A DNA stretch of 64,000 bases from Fimenecus sp052298855 (lineage in GTDB: Bacteria; Bacillota; Clostridia; Oscillospirales; Acutalibacteraceae), in contig DAVZXP010000001.1 in NCBI GenBank assembly GCA_052298855.1, forward strand, positions 186,001-250,000, read 5' to 3'. This document shows, piece by piece, positions 33,227 to 41,258 of the stretch. The position numbers were made by a program, and so were the translations under genes. How positions within the stretch are numbered: the stretch's first letter is position 1; every line of letters starts with the position of its first letter. The notes under the pieces are model-generated. The model was not told the origin of the DNA. It made no database searches and saw nothing but the letters and a program-made list of their open reading frames with translations.

Positions 33227-35098
33227 TTAAATCCCCATTTTAGCCAAATAGATAAGTAAAACCGATATATCCGACGGCGAAACTCCCGATATTCTCGACG
33301 CCTGTCCGACGGAATGAGGTCTGATTTTTGACAGCTTTTCCCTTGCCTCAAGCCGCAAGCCGTCGATTGCGTTATAATCTATATCCTTCGGTAAAAGCTT
33401 TACCTCAAGACGTCTCATTTCATTGATTTGTGCCTGCTGACGCTTTATATATCCCTCATATTTAAGCTCGATTTCCACCTGTTCAAAGATTTCCGGCGGT
33501 AAATCGGGGCGATCGGGATCGAACGGTGCAAGGTCGTCATAGCTTATCTGCGGACGTTTTATAAGTTCTATAAGCTTCATTCCTTTGTTCATAGGCGCTG
33601 TTTCACGTGAAACAAGCAGCTTTTGCAAATCCTCCGACACGTGTATCGTGGTTTGAGCTGCTCTGTTCATTTCATCCTTGATAAGCTGCATTTTATCGAG
33701 GAATTTTCGGTAACGCTCGTCGCTTATCAGTCCGATTTCGTGTCCGTAGGGTGTGAGCCTTATATCTGCGTTGTCCTGACGTAGTAAAAGTCGGTATTCG
33801 CTCCTTGAGGTCATCATTCTGTACGGGTCCATACAGCCCTTTGTGACAAGGTCATCAATAAGAGTTCCTATGTATGAAGATGCACGGTCAAGGATAAACG
33901 CATCTTTACCCTGTGCCCTGCGTGCAGCGTTAATGCCTGCTATCAAGCCCTGCGCCGCCGCTTCCTCATAGCCTGACGAGCCGTTGAACTGTCCTGCACC
34001 GTAAAGTCCTGATAAATCAAGAAATTCAAGGCTCGGCTTTAACGCTAACGGATCAACGCAGTCATATTCGATTGCATATGCAGTCCTCATAACCTCGACA
34101 TTTTCAAGGCCTTTTATTGTTCTCAAAAACTTCAGCTGAACATCCTCGGGTAAGGATGAGGACATTCCCTGCAAATAAAGCTCTTCCGTATCAAGTCCGC
34201 ACGGCTCAATAAAGAATTGATGACGGAGCTTGTCTGGAAAACGAACAATTTTATCCTCGAAGCTCGGGCAATATCTCGGTCCGACACCCTCAATTTTTCC
34301 GCTGTATAACGGCGAACGGTGCAGATTATCAAGAATTACCTGTTTTGTATCATCATTTGTGTATGCAATATAGCAAAAAGACTTGTTCCCGACAGCCTTT
34401 TCTGTTTCAAAAGAAAACGGCGTTTCGGTTTCGTCCCCCTCTTGCTTTTCAAGCACGGAAAAGTCAATGCTTCGTCTGTTAACCCTTGACGGAGTTCCTG
34501 TTTTGAATCTGCGCAACGGTATTCCGAGCTTTTTAAGCGAATTTGATAATTCGGTTGCAGGGAACATCCCATCAGGACCGCTTTCATATGAAACCTCGCC
34601 GATATAAATTTTACCGCCTAAAAACGTTCCTGTTGCAAGTACTACGCTTTTTGCCGTGTAAATTGCTTCAAGCTTTGTTTTTAATTGCCACAAGCCGTCA
34701 TCAGTCTGTTTCAAATCAATGATTTCAGCTTGCTTTAGGTCAAGATTTTCCTGAAGCTCCACAACGTGCTTCATATATTTTGAGTATTCACGTCTGTCTA
34801 TTTGAGCACGCAGAGAATGAACCGCCGGACCTTTTCCTCGGTTTAACATTCTTGTTTGAATTTGTGTTTTGTCGGCAGCCTTGCCCATTTCTCCGCCGAG
34901 AGCGTCAATTTCACGCACAAGGTGTCCTTTAGAGGTGCCTCCGATAGAGGGATTGCACGGCATATTTCCGACCGAATCGAGATTTATGGCAAAAATTATT
35001 GTTTTTGCTCCGAGCCTTGCCGAAGCAAGAGCCGCCTCAATTCCGGCGTGACCTGCGCCGATAACCGCTACATCATATTCTTTTGCAAAATATTCCAT
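33227..35098 (-). CDS. mnmG: tRNA uridine-34 modification enzyme MnmG
   Basis: A 623-residue FAD protein that, with MnmE, installs carboxymethylaminomethyl groups on U34 of tRNAs. The FAD motif GAGHAGIEAALASARLG, NPSIGGTSKGHLVREIDALGG and the C-terminal helical MnmE-binding domain are present. A parS site lies inside the coding sequence, encoding the VSRETA part of the protein. CGGAG precedes the ATG. Confidence 0.97.
   Translation of the reverse strand: MEYFAKEYDVAVIGAGHAGIEAALASARLGAKTIIFAINLDSVGNMPCNPSIGGTSKGHLVREIDALGGEMGKAADKTQIQTRMLNRGKGPAVHSLRAQIDRREYSKYMKHVVELQENLDLKQAEIIDLKQTDDGLWQLKTKLEAIYTAKSVVLATGTFLGGKIYIGEVSYESGPDGMFPATELSNSLKKLGIPLRRFKTGTPSRVNRRSIDFSVLEKQEGDETETPFSFETEKAVGNKSFCYIAYTNDDTKQVILDNLHRSPLYSGKIEGVGPRYCPSFEDKIVRFPDKLRHQFFIEPCGLDTEELYLQGMSSSLPEDVQLKFLRTIKGLENVEVMRTAYAIEYDCVDPLALKPSLEFLDLSGLYGAGQFNGSSGYEEAAAQGLIAGINAARRAQGKDAFILDRASSYIGTLIDDLVTKGCMDPYRMMTSRSEYRLLLRQDNADIRLTPYGHEIGLISDERYRKFLDKMQLIKDEMNRAAQTTIHVSEDLQKLLVSRETAPMNKGMKLIELIKRPQISYDDLAPFDPDRPDLPPEIFEQVEIELKYEGYIKRQQAQINEMRRLEVKLLPKDIDYNAIDGLRLEAREKLSKIRPHSVGQASRISGVSPSDISVLLIYLAKMGI
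33599..33614. other. parS site 2, within mnmG
   Basis: A perfect TGTTTCACGTGAAACA inside mnmG. Read on the coding strand it gives the codons for part of LLVSRETAP, so the sequence serves both protein and ParB. Confidence 0.97.
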
Positions 35099-35124
35099 AT
35101 AAAAAACTCCGTTTGAGTCAGTTT

Positions 35125-35140
35125 TGTTTCACGTGAAACA
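35125..35140. other. parS site 3, between mnmE and mnmG
   Basis: A perfect TGTTTCACGTGAAACA that ends at the base next to the mnmE stop codon (35141-35143), in the short gap before mnmG. Confidence 0.97.
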
Positions 35141-36502
35141 TTATTTTCCCACGCAAAATTGCGAGAAAATTTCATTTACAACGCTTTCAGTTGCTTTTTC
35201 TCCCGTCAAAGTGTCAAGACTTTCGACCGCAACATCAATATTCACGTTTAAAGCATCTCTCGTCATTCCGATTTCAAGGGCGGAAATGGCTTCGTCAATG
35301 CTTTGCAATGCAGCTTTACAGCAAGCAAGCTGTCTTTCGTTCATCAACGTTGCCGCCGACGTGTCAAAATCGGCAGTTCCAAGAATTTTTTCGATTGCTT
35401 TTTCAAGCTCTTGAATTCCGTTTCTGTCTTTTGCAGATAAATAAACAACATTTTCAAAGTTTTTGTCGATTTTTTCAGCATCAAAATTCGTGTTAAGATC
35501 GGTTTTATTGATAATCGCAACAGCATTTTTACCGTTGCACATTTTAATAATTTCCATATCCTCGTCGTCAACCTCAGTTGACGAATCGAAAACGGCAAGC
35601 ACAAGCGACGCTCTGTCAAGCTTCTGCCTTGTTCTGTCAACGCCGATTTTTTCAACCGTGTCTTGCGTATCGTGAAGTCCTGCCGTGTCGGCAAGTCTCA
35701 GTACGTTGTTACCTAAAGTAACAGTTTCCTCGACAATATCCCTTGTTGTGCCTGCGACAGATGTTACAATCGACTTTTCGCAGCCTGACATAAGATTCAT
35801 AAGGGTTGACTTTCCGACATTCGGTTTTCCTACTATTGCAGTTTCAACACCTTCAATTATAATTTTTCCGACGTCAAAGCTTTTAATAAGCTTTTCAAGC
35901 CCCGCCTTTGCCGTCAAAAGAGTAACCTTCAATTTTTCATCTGACAGATCGTCTATTTCCTCATCGGGATAATCAACCCAAGCTGCCATCTGCGCCGCAA
36001 TTTTCTTTAGTGAAAGCGAAATTTCCGATATTTTTTTATAAAGAGCTCCGTCAAGTGTGTTCAGCGCAGCGGACTTTGCTTGCTCTGATTTTGCAGAAAT
36101 GATATTCATAACAGACTCTGCCCTTGTCAAATCCATCTTGCCGTTTAAGAAAGCTCTTTTTGTAAACTCTCCTGCCTCTGCCGGAACAGCACCGTTCGCA
36201 AGTGCGGCTCTTAAAACCTGCTTTGTAACAAGCAATCCGCCGTGACAGGAAATTTCCACAACGTCCTCGCCCGTATAGCTTTTAGGTGCTTTGAATACGA
36301 GCGCTACTGCCTCATCAACGCATTTTTCTTCAAAAAACACCTTTCCAAACGCTGCTTTGTAGCCACTCAGTTTTTCCAATTTGATACCTGATACGGTTTT
36401 GAAAATTCTATCGGCTACAGACAGGGCATTTTCACCGGAAATTCTTATAATTCCGATGCCGCCTGCGGCTTGTCCTGTTGATATAGCGGCAATAGTGCTC
36501 AT
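35141..36502 (-). CDS. mnmE: tRNA modification GTPase MnmE
   Basis: A 453-residue GTPase partnering MnmG. It has an N-terminal folate-binding domain, the inserted G domain with P-loop GKPNVGKSTLMN, DTAGLHDT (G3) and NKTD (G4), and the C-terminal CVGK whose Cys acts in modification. A strong hairpin at 36530-36561 separates it from khpB. It is followed by parS and mnmG. Confidence 0.97.
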   Translation of the reverse strand: MSTIAAISTGQAAGGIGIIRISGENALSVADRIFKTVSGIKLEKLSGYKAAFGKVFFEEKCVDEAVALVFKAPKSYTGEDVVEISCHGGLLVTKQVLRAALANGAVPAEAGEFTKRAFLNGKMDLTRAESVMNIISAKSEQAKSAALNTLDGALYKKISEISLSLKKIAAQMAAWVDYPDEEIDDLSDEKLKVTLLTAKAGLEKLIKSFDVGKIIIEGVETAIVGKPNVGKSTLMNLMSGCEKSIVTSVAGTTRDIVEETVTLGNNVLRLADTAGLHDTQDTVEKIGVDRTRQKLDRASLVLAVFDSSTEVDDEDMEIIKMCNGKNAVAIINKTDLNTNFDAEKIDKNFENVVYLSAKDRNGIQELEKAIEKILGTADFDTSAATLMNERQLACCKAALQSIDEAISALEIGMTRDALNVNIDVAVESLDTLTGEKATESVVNEIFSQFCVGK

Positions 36503-36529
36503 ATTTTCACCCTTTTCTTCTAAAATAAT

Positions 36530-36561
36530 AAAATCGGGAGAGGAAGTCCTCGCCCGATTTT
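36530..36561 (-). terminator. Terminator between khpB and mnmE
   Basis: Arms 36530-36538 and 36553-36561 pair perfectly over 9 bp, with an inner GAGGA/TCCTC helix. On the minus strand it is followed by ATTATTTTAG. A smaller GAGGG/CCCTC hairpin lies at about 36567-36580. It probably reduces readthrough from the rpmH-yidC-khpB unit into mnmE-mnmG. Confidence 0.75.
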
Positions 36562-36580
36562 CACACGAGGGAAAACCCTC

Positions 36581-37546
36581 TTATTCTTCATCGTTTTTCT
36601 TAACTTCGATTTTTCCGTAAACCGATGCACCCGAACAATCGTTTTTCTTTTCACGGTTTTCGGAAATCTCAGGAACATAGGGTTCCTTCTTAGGACGTCT
36701 TGAACGGCCTCTGTCGTTTCTTTCTCTGTAACTGTAATTACCTCTGCCGCCGTTTTCGGGAGCAATTACAACTCTTCTGTCAAGGTCAGTTCCCGTTGAG
36801 AACGAAGTTGCACCCTTTACCTCTTGAACAGCGGTATGGATAATTCTTCTCTCATAAGGATTCATCGGCTCAAGAGTTATATTTCTGCCACTCTTTACCG
36901 CACGGGCAGCCGTTCTCTTTGCAAGAGAAACAAGAACATCAGCTCTCTTTTTCCGGTAATTTCCAACGTTTACAGATACTCTCTTATATCCTGAAACACC
37001 CTTGTTGGCAACCATTCTTACAAGGTACTGAATTGCGTCAAGAGTTTCTCCTCTTCTGCCGATAACTATGCCGTAATCGTCGCCGCAATCAAGCTCGAAG
37101 GAAATTTCCTCATCGTCTGCATAAACCTCAATCACACATTTTTCCATACCGAGACCGAGAATGATCGATTTAAGATATTCTGCTGTTGAATCATACTCAT
37201 GCGTAAGCTTAAGCGTTTCTTTCTTCTCTGCAAGAATTTCAGCGACAGACTCTCTCTTTTCAACCTTTGCAACAGTCTTTTTTTCTGAAGCCGGCTTTGC
37301 GCTTGCATCCTTTTTAACTGTTTCTTTTTTACTAACAGTCTTTTCTTTTTTAATTTCATCCGGTACTTCAACAGTAATTTTTACCTCTGCGGGTGAGCCG
37401 CCCAGAAGTCCGAATAATTTCTTTTTTTCGGGCATTTTAAGAACTTCGATTTTATACTCGTCGAATTCAGAAAGTCCCAATTCAAGCAAAGCTGAATTCT
37501 TTGCTTCTTCAACGGTGGGAGCTTTTTTAATACATTCTTTAATCAT
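36581..37546 (-). CDS. khpB: RNA-binding protein KhpB (Jag)
   Basis: A 321-residue Jag/KhpB protein, an RNA-binding factor linked to cell elongation and division. An N-terminal Jag domain (about residues 1-55, with KKKLFGLLGG) is followed by a long Lys/Glu linker, a KH domain with GIVIGRRGETLDAIQYL (about 160-176), an R3H domain with NPYERRIIHTAVQE (about 228-241) and a charged tail of about 70 residues. It follows yidC by 22 bp, as in most Firmicutes. Confidence 0.94.
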   Translation of the reverse strand: MIKECIKKAPTVEEAKNSALLELGLSEFDEYKIEVLKMPEKKKLFGLLGGSPAEVKITVEVPDEIKKEKTVSKKETVKKDASAKPASEKKTVAKVEKRESVAEILAEKKETLKLTHEYDSTAEYLKSIILGLGMEKCVIEVYADDEEISFELDCGDDYGIVIGRRGETLDAIQYLVRMVANKGVSGYKRVSVNVGNYRKKRADVLVSLAKRTAARAVKSGRNITLEPMNPYERRIIHTAVQEVKGATSFSTGTDLDRRVVIAPENGGRGNYSYRERNDRGRSRRPKKEPYVPEISENREKKNDCSGASVYGKIEVKKNDEE

Positions 37547-37568
37547 AACTGAACACCTTGTATTTTAA

Positions 37569-38528
37569 TTATTTATCTTCTGCTTCTTTAATTTTTTTGG
37601 TATTGTTTTCCTTAGAGCGACGGTAAATAGTCTCATCAACCATAGCTTTTGCAAGAACCTTTTTCGGTGCATACAAATGGTTGAGAACAATCATCTGTAA
37701 GAACGAAATTGCCGAAGACATAATGATATAGATACCTACACTTGTCGGGAAAAGGAAGGCAAAATAAATCTGCATTGCAGGTGTGAAAAGCATCATACAA
37801 CCCATTTGAGGATTTTTTGCCATTTCGGGATTTGTCTTTCTCTGACGGATAAGCGAATAAACGCTCATAGCAAGAGCAATGATACCTGTGATTATCGGGA
37901 TTGCCCAATATGCGTCAAAGGTTTTGAAATCCGGTGTGTGTGCAAGGTCAAGGCCCATAAAGCTGAATTTTGACATAAACAATTCAATTTTATTTATAAG
38001 TTCGGGTGTAAGACCGTTTATTGCACTCTTGTCAATTTTATCCCAATGCTGTAAAGCATAGAGTTCAATTCTAAAAGCAGATTTTGCTTCTGTTTCCGTA
38101 AGAAACGGCATAACCGCTTCCTTAAGTGAAGCAACAACTGCCGAGGGTATTCTCAAAACCATTGAGAAAGGATGATAGTTAACCTGATAAAGACCGATCA
38201 TAACGGGGAACTGAATAAGCATCGGGAGACATCCGCCGCCCATTGCGTTAAAGCCTTCACGCTGGTAAAGAGCTTGCGTTTCCTGCTGAAGTCGCTGTTG
38301 GTCATTACCGTATTTCTCTCTCAATCTTCTGAGCTTCGGCTGAAGACGCTGCTGCATTGCAATACTCTTCTGCTGTTTAATTGAAGAGGGAAGCAGGCAA
38401 AGCTTAACAATAACCATCAACCAAAATATAGAAACGAGATAGTTTCCGCTTAATGCATAAAATATTGAAATAACAAATCCGAAGGGGACTCCCAATATTT
38501 CATATAATCCGTTCATAAAGTTACTCAT
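37569..38528 (-). CDS. yidC: Membrane protein insertase YidC
   Basis: A 319-residue YidC/Oxa1-type insertase. It has the positively charged cytoplasmic hairpin (QRLQPKLRRLREKYGNDQQRLQQETQALYQREG, about residues 60-92), five membrane segments, and a basic tail. GCLPMLIQFPVMIGLYQ is the conserved second core helix. There is no lipoprotein signal, unlike SpoIIIJ of Bacillus. CGGAGG lies 8 nt before the ATG. It handles insertion of membrane proteins alone or with SecYEG. Confidence 0.95.
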   Translation of the reverse strand: MSNFMNGLYEILGVPFGFVISIFYALSGNYLVSIFWLMVIVKLCLLPSSIKQQKSIAMQQRLQPKLRRLREKYGNDQQRLQQETQALYQREGFNAMGGGCLPMLIQFPVMIGLYQVNYHPFSMVLRIPSAVVASLKEAVMPFLTETEAKSAFRIELYALQHWDKIDKSAINGLTPELINKIELFMSKFSFMGLDLAHTPDFKTFDAYWAIPIITGIIALAMSVYSLIRQRKTNPEMAKNPQMGCMMLFTPAMQIYFAFLFPTSVGIYIIMSSAISFLQMIVLNHLYAPKKVLAKAMVDETIYRRSKENNTKKIKEAEDK

Positions 38529-38559
38529 TTATGTTCCTCCGAACAAAATGCCGGGCATT

Positions 38560-38796
38560 TTATTTTCTTACTTTTTTGTTTTTCTTTTCCGGAACGGGGT
38601 CAATTCCGCCCGGGAAAAGGGGATTACACCTCATCAGACGACCTACTGTCAACAAACCGCCCTTGATAATACCAAATCTTTCGATTGCCGTGACCGCATA
38701 TTGTGAGCAAGTAGGATAATACCTGCATCTCGGCGGAAAAAGCGGAGAAATTTTTTTCTGATAAAACCTTATCATTTTAATAACGGTCTTTTTCAT
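38560..38796 (-). CDS. yidD: Membrane protein insertion efficiency factor YidD
   Basis: A 78-residue YidD, a small amphipathic membrane-associated protein that assists YidC. The family core FYQKKISPLFPPRCRYYPTCSQYA with its two Cys and the RCNPLFPGGIDPVP end are intact. Its ATG overlaps the rnpA stop by 4 nt (ATGA), so it is translationally coupled. Confidence 0.96.
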   Translation of the reverse strand: MKKTVIKMIRFYQKKISPLFPPRCRYYPTCSQYAVTAIERFGIIKGGLLTVGRLMRCNPLFPGGIDPVPEKKNKKVRK

Positions 38797-39125
38797 TTAA
38801 GTATACCCGCTTGGTTAAACATATCAAGCATAATTTCTTGAATATCCGTACTTTTGAGATATTTGGTTTTAGTTCTTGCAACAAAAACAATATCATACGA
38901 GCCTTTAATTTTCGGCTCAACACTGCGCCAAGCAGCTCTGATAATTCTTTTGCAGCGGTTTCTTTCAACCGCACATCCGATTTTTTTACTTACGGTTATT
39001 CCTATACGACAAATTCCCGCACCGCTTTTTTTAAAATAAACAACCAGTGCAGGATTTGTATAGGATCTGCCTCTATAATAGAGGCGTCTGAAATCACAAT
39101 TACGATTTAAGGTTACCGTACTCAA
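38793..39125 (-). CDS. rnpA: Ribonuclease P protein component
   Basis: A 110-residue RnpA, the protein cofactor of RNase P for tRNA 5' maturation. The basic RNR signature appears as AVERNRCKRIIRAAWR. The start is a TTG at 39125, with AGGT 7 nt upstream. It follows rpmH by 12 bp. The C-terminus overlaps yidD. Confidence 0.95.
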   Translation of the reverse strand: MSTVTLNRNCDFRRLYYRGRSYTNPALVVYFKKSGAGICRIGITVSKKIGCAVERNRCKRIIRAAWRSVEPKIKGSYDIVFVARTKTKYLKSTDIQEIMLDMFNQAGILK

Positions 39126-39137
39126 ATTATTTACCTA

Positions 39138-39272
39138 TTAGTAGGACAACTGCTTTCTGCCCTTTGCTCTGCGGCGAGCAAGTACTTTTCTGCCGTTTCT
39201 TGTTGACATTCTCTTACGGAAACCGTGTTCCATCTGACGATGACGCTTTTTCGGCTGATATGTTCTTTTCAT
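39138..39272 (-). CDS. rpmH: 50S ribosomal protein L34
   Basis: A 44-residue L34, too short for ordinary ORF calling. It reads MKRTYQPKKRHRQMEHGFRK and continues with the family motif RMSTRNGRKVLARRRAKGRK before ending LSY. GGAGG lies 8 nt upstream of the ATG at 39272. It is first in the leftward rpmH-rnpA-yidD-yidC-khpB operon next to the origin. Confidence 0.97.
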   Translation of the reverse strand: MKRTYQPKKRHRQMEHGFRKRMSTRNGRKVLARRRAKGRKQLSY

Positions 39273-39315
39273 CGTTATACCTCCGTTTCATTACAAAAAT
39301 AATCTGCGGAAAGAT

Positions 39316-39344
39316 ATTATAACTAAATGACATAAAAAAGTCAA
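39316..39344 (-). promoter_or_regulatory. Promoter of the rpmH operon
   Basis: On the minus strand TTGACT (39344-39339) and TATAAT (39321-39316) are separated by 17 bp, about 43 bp before the rpmH start. Confidence 0.85.
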
Positions 39345-39549
39345 GATTTAAGGCGATATTAAAGTATTTTTCTTATTTTCAACTATTTGTTGTGCCAAAA
39401 ATAAATTTAATGACAAAATATTGTGTTAAAAAAATCATAAATTCATAAAAAACACGAAAATCCGCTAAAAAAAGTAAAAAAATTTTTTATTTTTGCCTTA
39501 TATATATATCTATAAATAACATATATAAATAAAACTATTATATAAGCTA
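39345..39549. other. AT-rich origin-proximal region upstream of dnaA
   Basis: The rpmH-dnaA gap (39273-39710) is extremely AT-rich, with long A/T runs and alternating TA tracts at about 39500-39545. I see no close match to TTATCCACA here and no gene. It could contain an unwinding element or simply the divergent promoters. Confidence 0.5.
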
Positions 39550-39578
39550 TTGAAAAAAATTAATAGGTGTGTTAAAAT
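39550..39578 (+). promoter_or_regulatory. Candidate dnaA promoter
   Basis: TTGAAA at 39550-39555 and TAAAAT at 39573-39578, with a 17-bp spacer, giving a leader of about 125 nt before dnaA. Other A/T-rich alternatives exist nearby. Confidence 0.5.
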
Positions 39579-39710
39579 GTTATTTGCTATATTATGGTCA
39601 TTTTAGGCTTATATTTACGTTTTTTATATTTTTAGGACTTTTTTATTAAAAACATATAAAACATAAAATAACGTGTTTTAATTGAATTATTATTACAGGA
39701 GACAATATTT

Positions 39711-41030
39711 ATGGATTCGTTAAACGATATGTGGAGCGCCGTCTGTGAATGTGCGAAAAAAAATTATAATGTTAATTCGGAAGCATTCAAGCTTTGGTTT
39801 ACTCCAATAACACTTAAATCATTCGACGGGCAAAAAGCTGTATTGAGTATAAATAATAAGTTTTTATTTCCGATAATTGAAAGAAAATATTCTGAACTTA
39901 TTAACAATGCTTTTAATGAGGTAATCGGATTTAATGTTGAAATTGAATTTACTCTTGAACAGCTCACGGACGAAAAGGTCGAGCAAAAAGCAAACGACAG
40001 CGGAGCTTCATTGAGAACTCTCGGAGATAACTTTGATAACTTCGTTGTAGGTAAATCAAACAACTACGCTTATGCGGCGGCGAAAAAAGTTGCGGAAGAT
40101 CCGGGAAAATCTTATAATCCTCTTTACATTTACGGAAAATCGGGACTCGGAAAAACACATCTTCTCAAAGCTATTGAAAATGAAATGAAAACAAGAAATC
40201 CCGACGCAACTATAATTTATATCACAAGTGAGAATTTTACAAACGACCTTGTTTATCATTTGAGAAACAAGACAATGTATGAATTCCGTGAAAAATACCG
40301 TAACTGTGACGCTCTTTTGATGGATGACATTCAGTTTATCGCTCAAAAGGAACAGACGGAAGAAGAATTTTTCCACACATTTAACGCATTGACCGAATAT
40401 GGAAAACAAATTGTTATGACTTCGGACAGACCTCCGAATGAAATTCAAATTTTGCAGGAAAGACTTAAAACAAGATTTGAATGGGGACTTATGGCTGACA
40501 TTCAACCCCCCGATTTTGAAACAAGAATGGCCATCATAAAAAATAAAGCTGAACAGTACGATTTTTCCATTCCCGATGAAATAGTCGAATTTTTCGCTCA
40601 AGAGGTAAAAAACAACGTTCGTCAGCTTGAAAGTGCGGTTAAAAAAATTAAATCGCTTTGTCTTTTGTCAAACGCAAAGCCGACGCTTGATATTGCAAAG
40701 GAAGCTATAAAAGAGCTTACTACCTACAATCAGCCTATTTCGGTAATAAATTCAAAAATAACCGAAACCGTCGGTAATACATACGGAATATCCGTTGAAA
40801 ACATTATGTCGGACAAGCGTGATAAAAACATTAAAGATGCAAGGCAGATTTCAATGTATATTATCAGAGAAATTACTGGAATGTCTCTTGAGGATATAGG
40901 AAAATACTTCGGCGGAAAAACTCATTCTACGGTTAAGCATTCTATCGATAAAGTCAGAAATATGATGGATGAAGATTTTCAGTACAAAAAAACCGTCGAA
41001 GATATAATTAAAAACGTTAAAGATTATTGA
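39711..41030 (+). CDS. dnaA: Chromosomal replication initiator DnaA
   Basis: A 439-residue AAA+ initiator that binds DnaA boxes and opens the origin. Domain I (about residues 1-82) and a short linker precede the AAA+ domain with Walker A GKSGLGKT (142-149) and Walker B LMDDIQF (near 205). Domain IV (about 345-439) carries the signature ARQISMYIIREITGMSLEDIGKYFGG. The recognition element reads GGKTHSTVKH (401-410), whereas the usual form is GGRDHTTVxH. The residue aligned to base-contacting Asp433 of E. coli is Thr404. AGGAGAC precedes the ATG. The protein is otherwise complete. Confidence 0.97.
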   Translation: MDSLNDMWSAVCECAKKNYNVNSEAFKLWFTPITLKSFDGQKAVLSINNKFLFPIIERKYSELINNAFNEVIGFNVEIEFTLEQLTDEKVEQKANDSGASLRTLGDNFDNFVVGKSNNYAYAAAKKVAEDPGKSYNPLYIYGKSGLGKTHLLKAIENEMKTRNPDATIIYITSENFTNDLVYHLRNKTMYEFREKYRNCDALLMDDIQFIAQKEQTEEEFFHTFNALTEYGKQIVMTSDRPPNEIQILQERLKTRFEWGLMADIQPPDFETRMAIIKNKAEQYDFSIPDEIVEFFAQEVKNNVRQLESAVKKIKSLCLLSNAKPTLDIAKEAIKELTTYNQPISVINSKITETVGNTYGISVENIMSDKRDKNIKDARQISMYIIREITGMSLEDIGKYFGGKTHSTVKHSIDKVRNMMDEDFQYKKTVEDIIKNVKDY

Positions 41031-41258
41031 TAAAGTTTTAGACAAGTTTTAGTTTTGAACACTGCATTTTTGAACAGTTAAAATTTATCTTAGATTATAT
41101 GTTCAATTCTTTTTGTTTTTAGAAAATTTTTCAACATTGAAAAACAGAGAAGAATTATTGAAAAATCAATAATTTTATCTGTTTTGTTAAATTTCGACAC
41201 CCCCTACTGATAATACTCTTTTATTAAAATATATCTTATGTTTGGAAAGGAAAAAAAT
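41031..41258. other. Candidate oriC core between dnaA and dnaN
   Basis: This gap contains repeated DnaA-box-like 9-mers: TTTTGAACA at 41053-41061 and 41068-41076, AATTGAACA on the minus strand at 41100-41108, and TTTTCAACA at 41128-41136. Next comes an AT-rich stretch with a perfect 8-bp-arm palindrome (41153-41160 with 41167-41174). In B. subtilis the unwinding site also lies between dnaA and dnaN. The position and motif repetition support an origin; the motif identity is inferred. Confidence 0.6.

Noticed and set aside
39345..39549. Classical DnaA boxes in the rpmH-dnaA gap
   Set aside because: The region is AT-rich but no TTATCCACA or one-mismatch copy was seen; the repeated words lie in the dnaA-dnaN gap instead.
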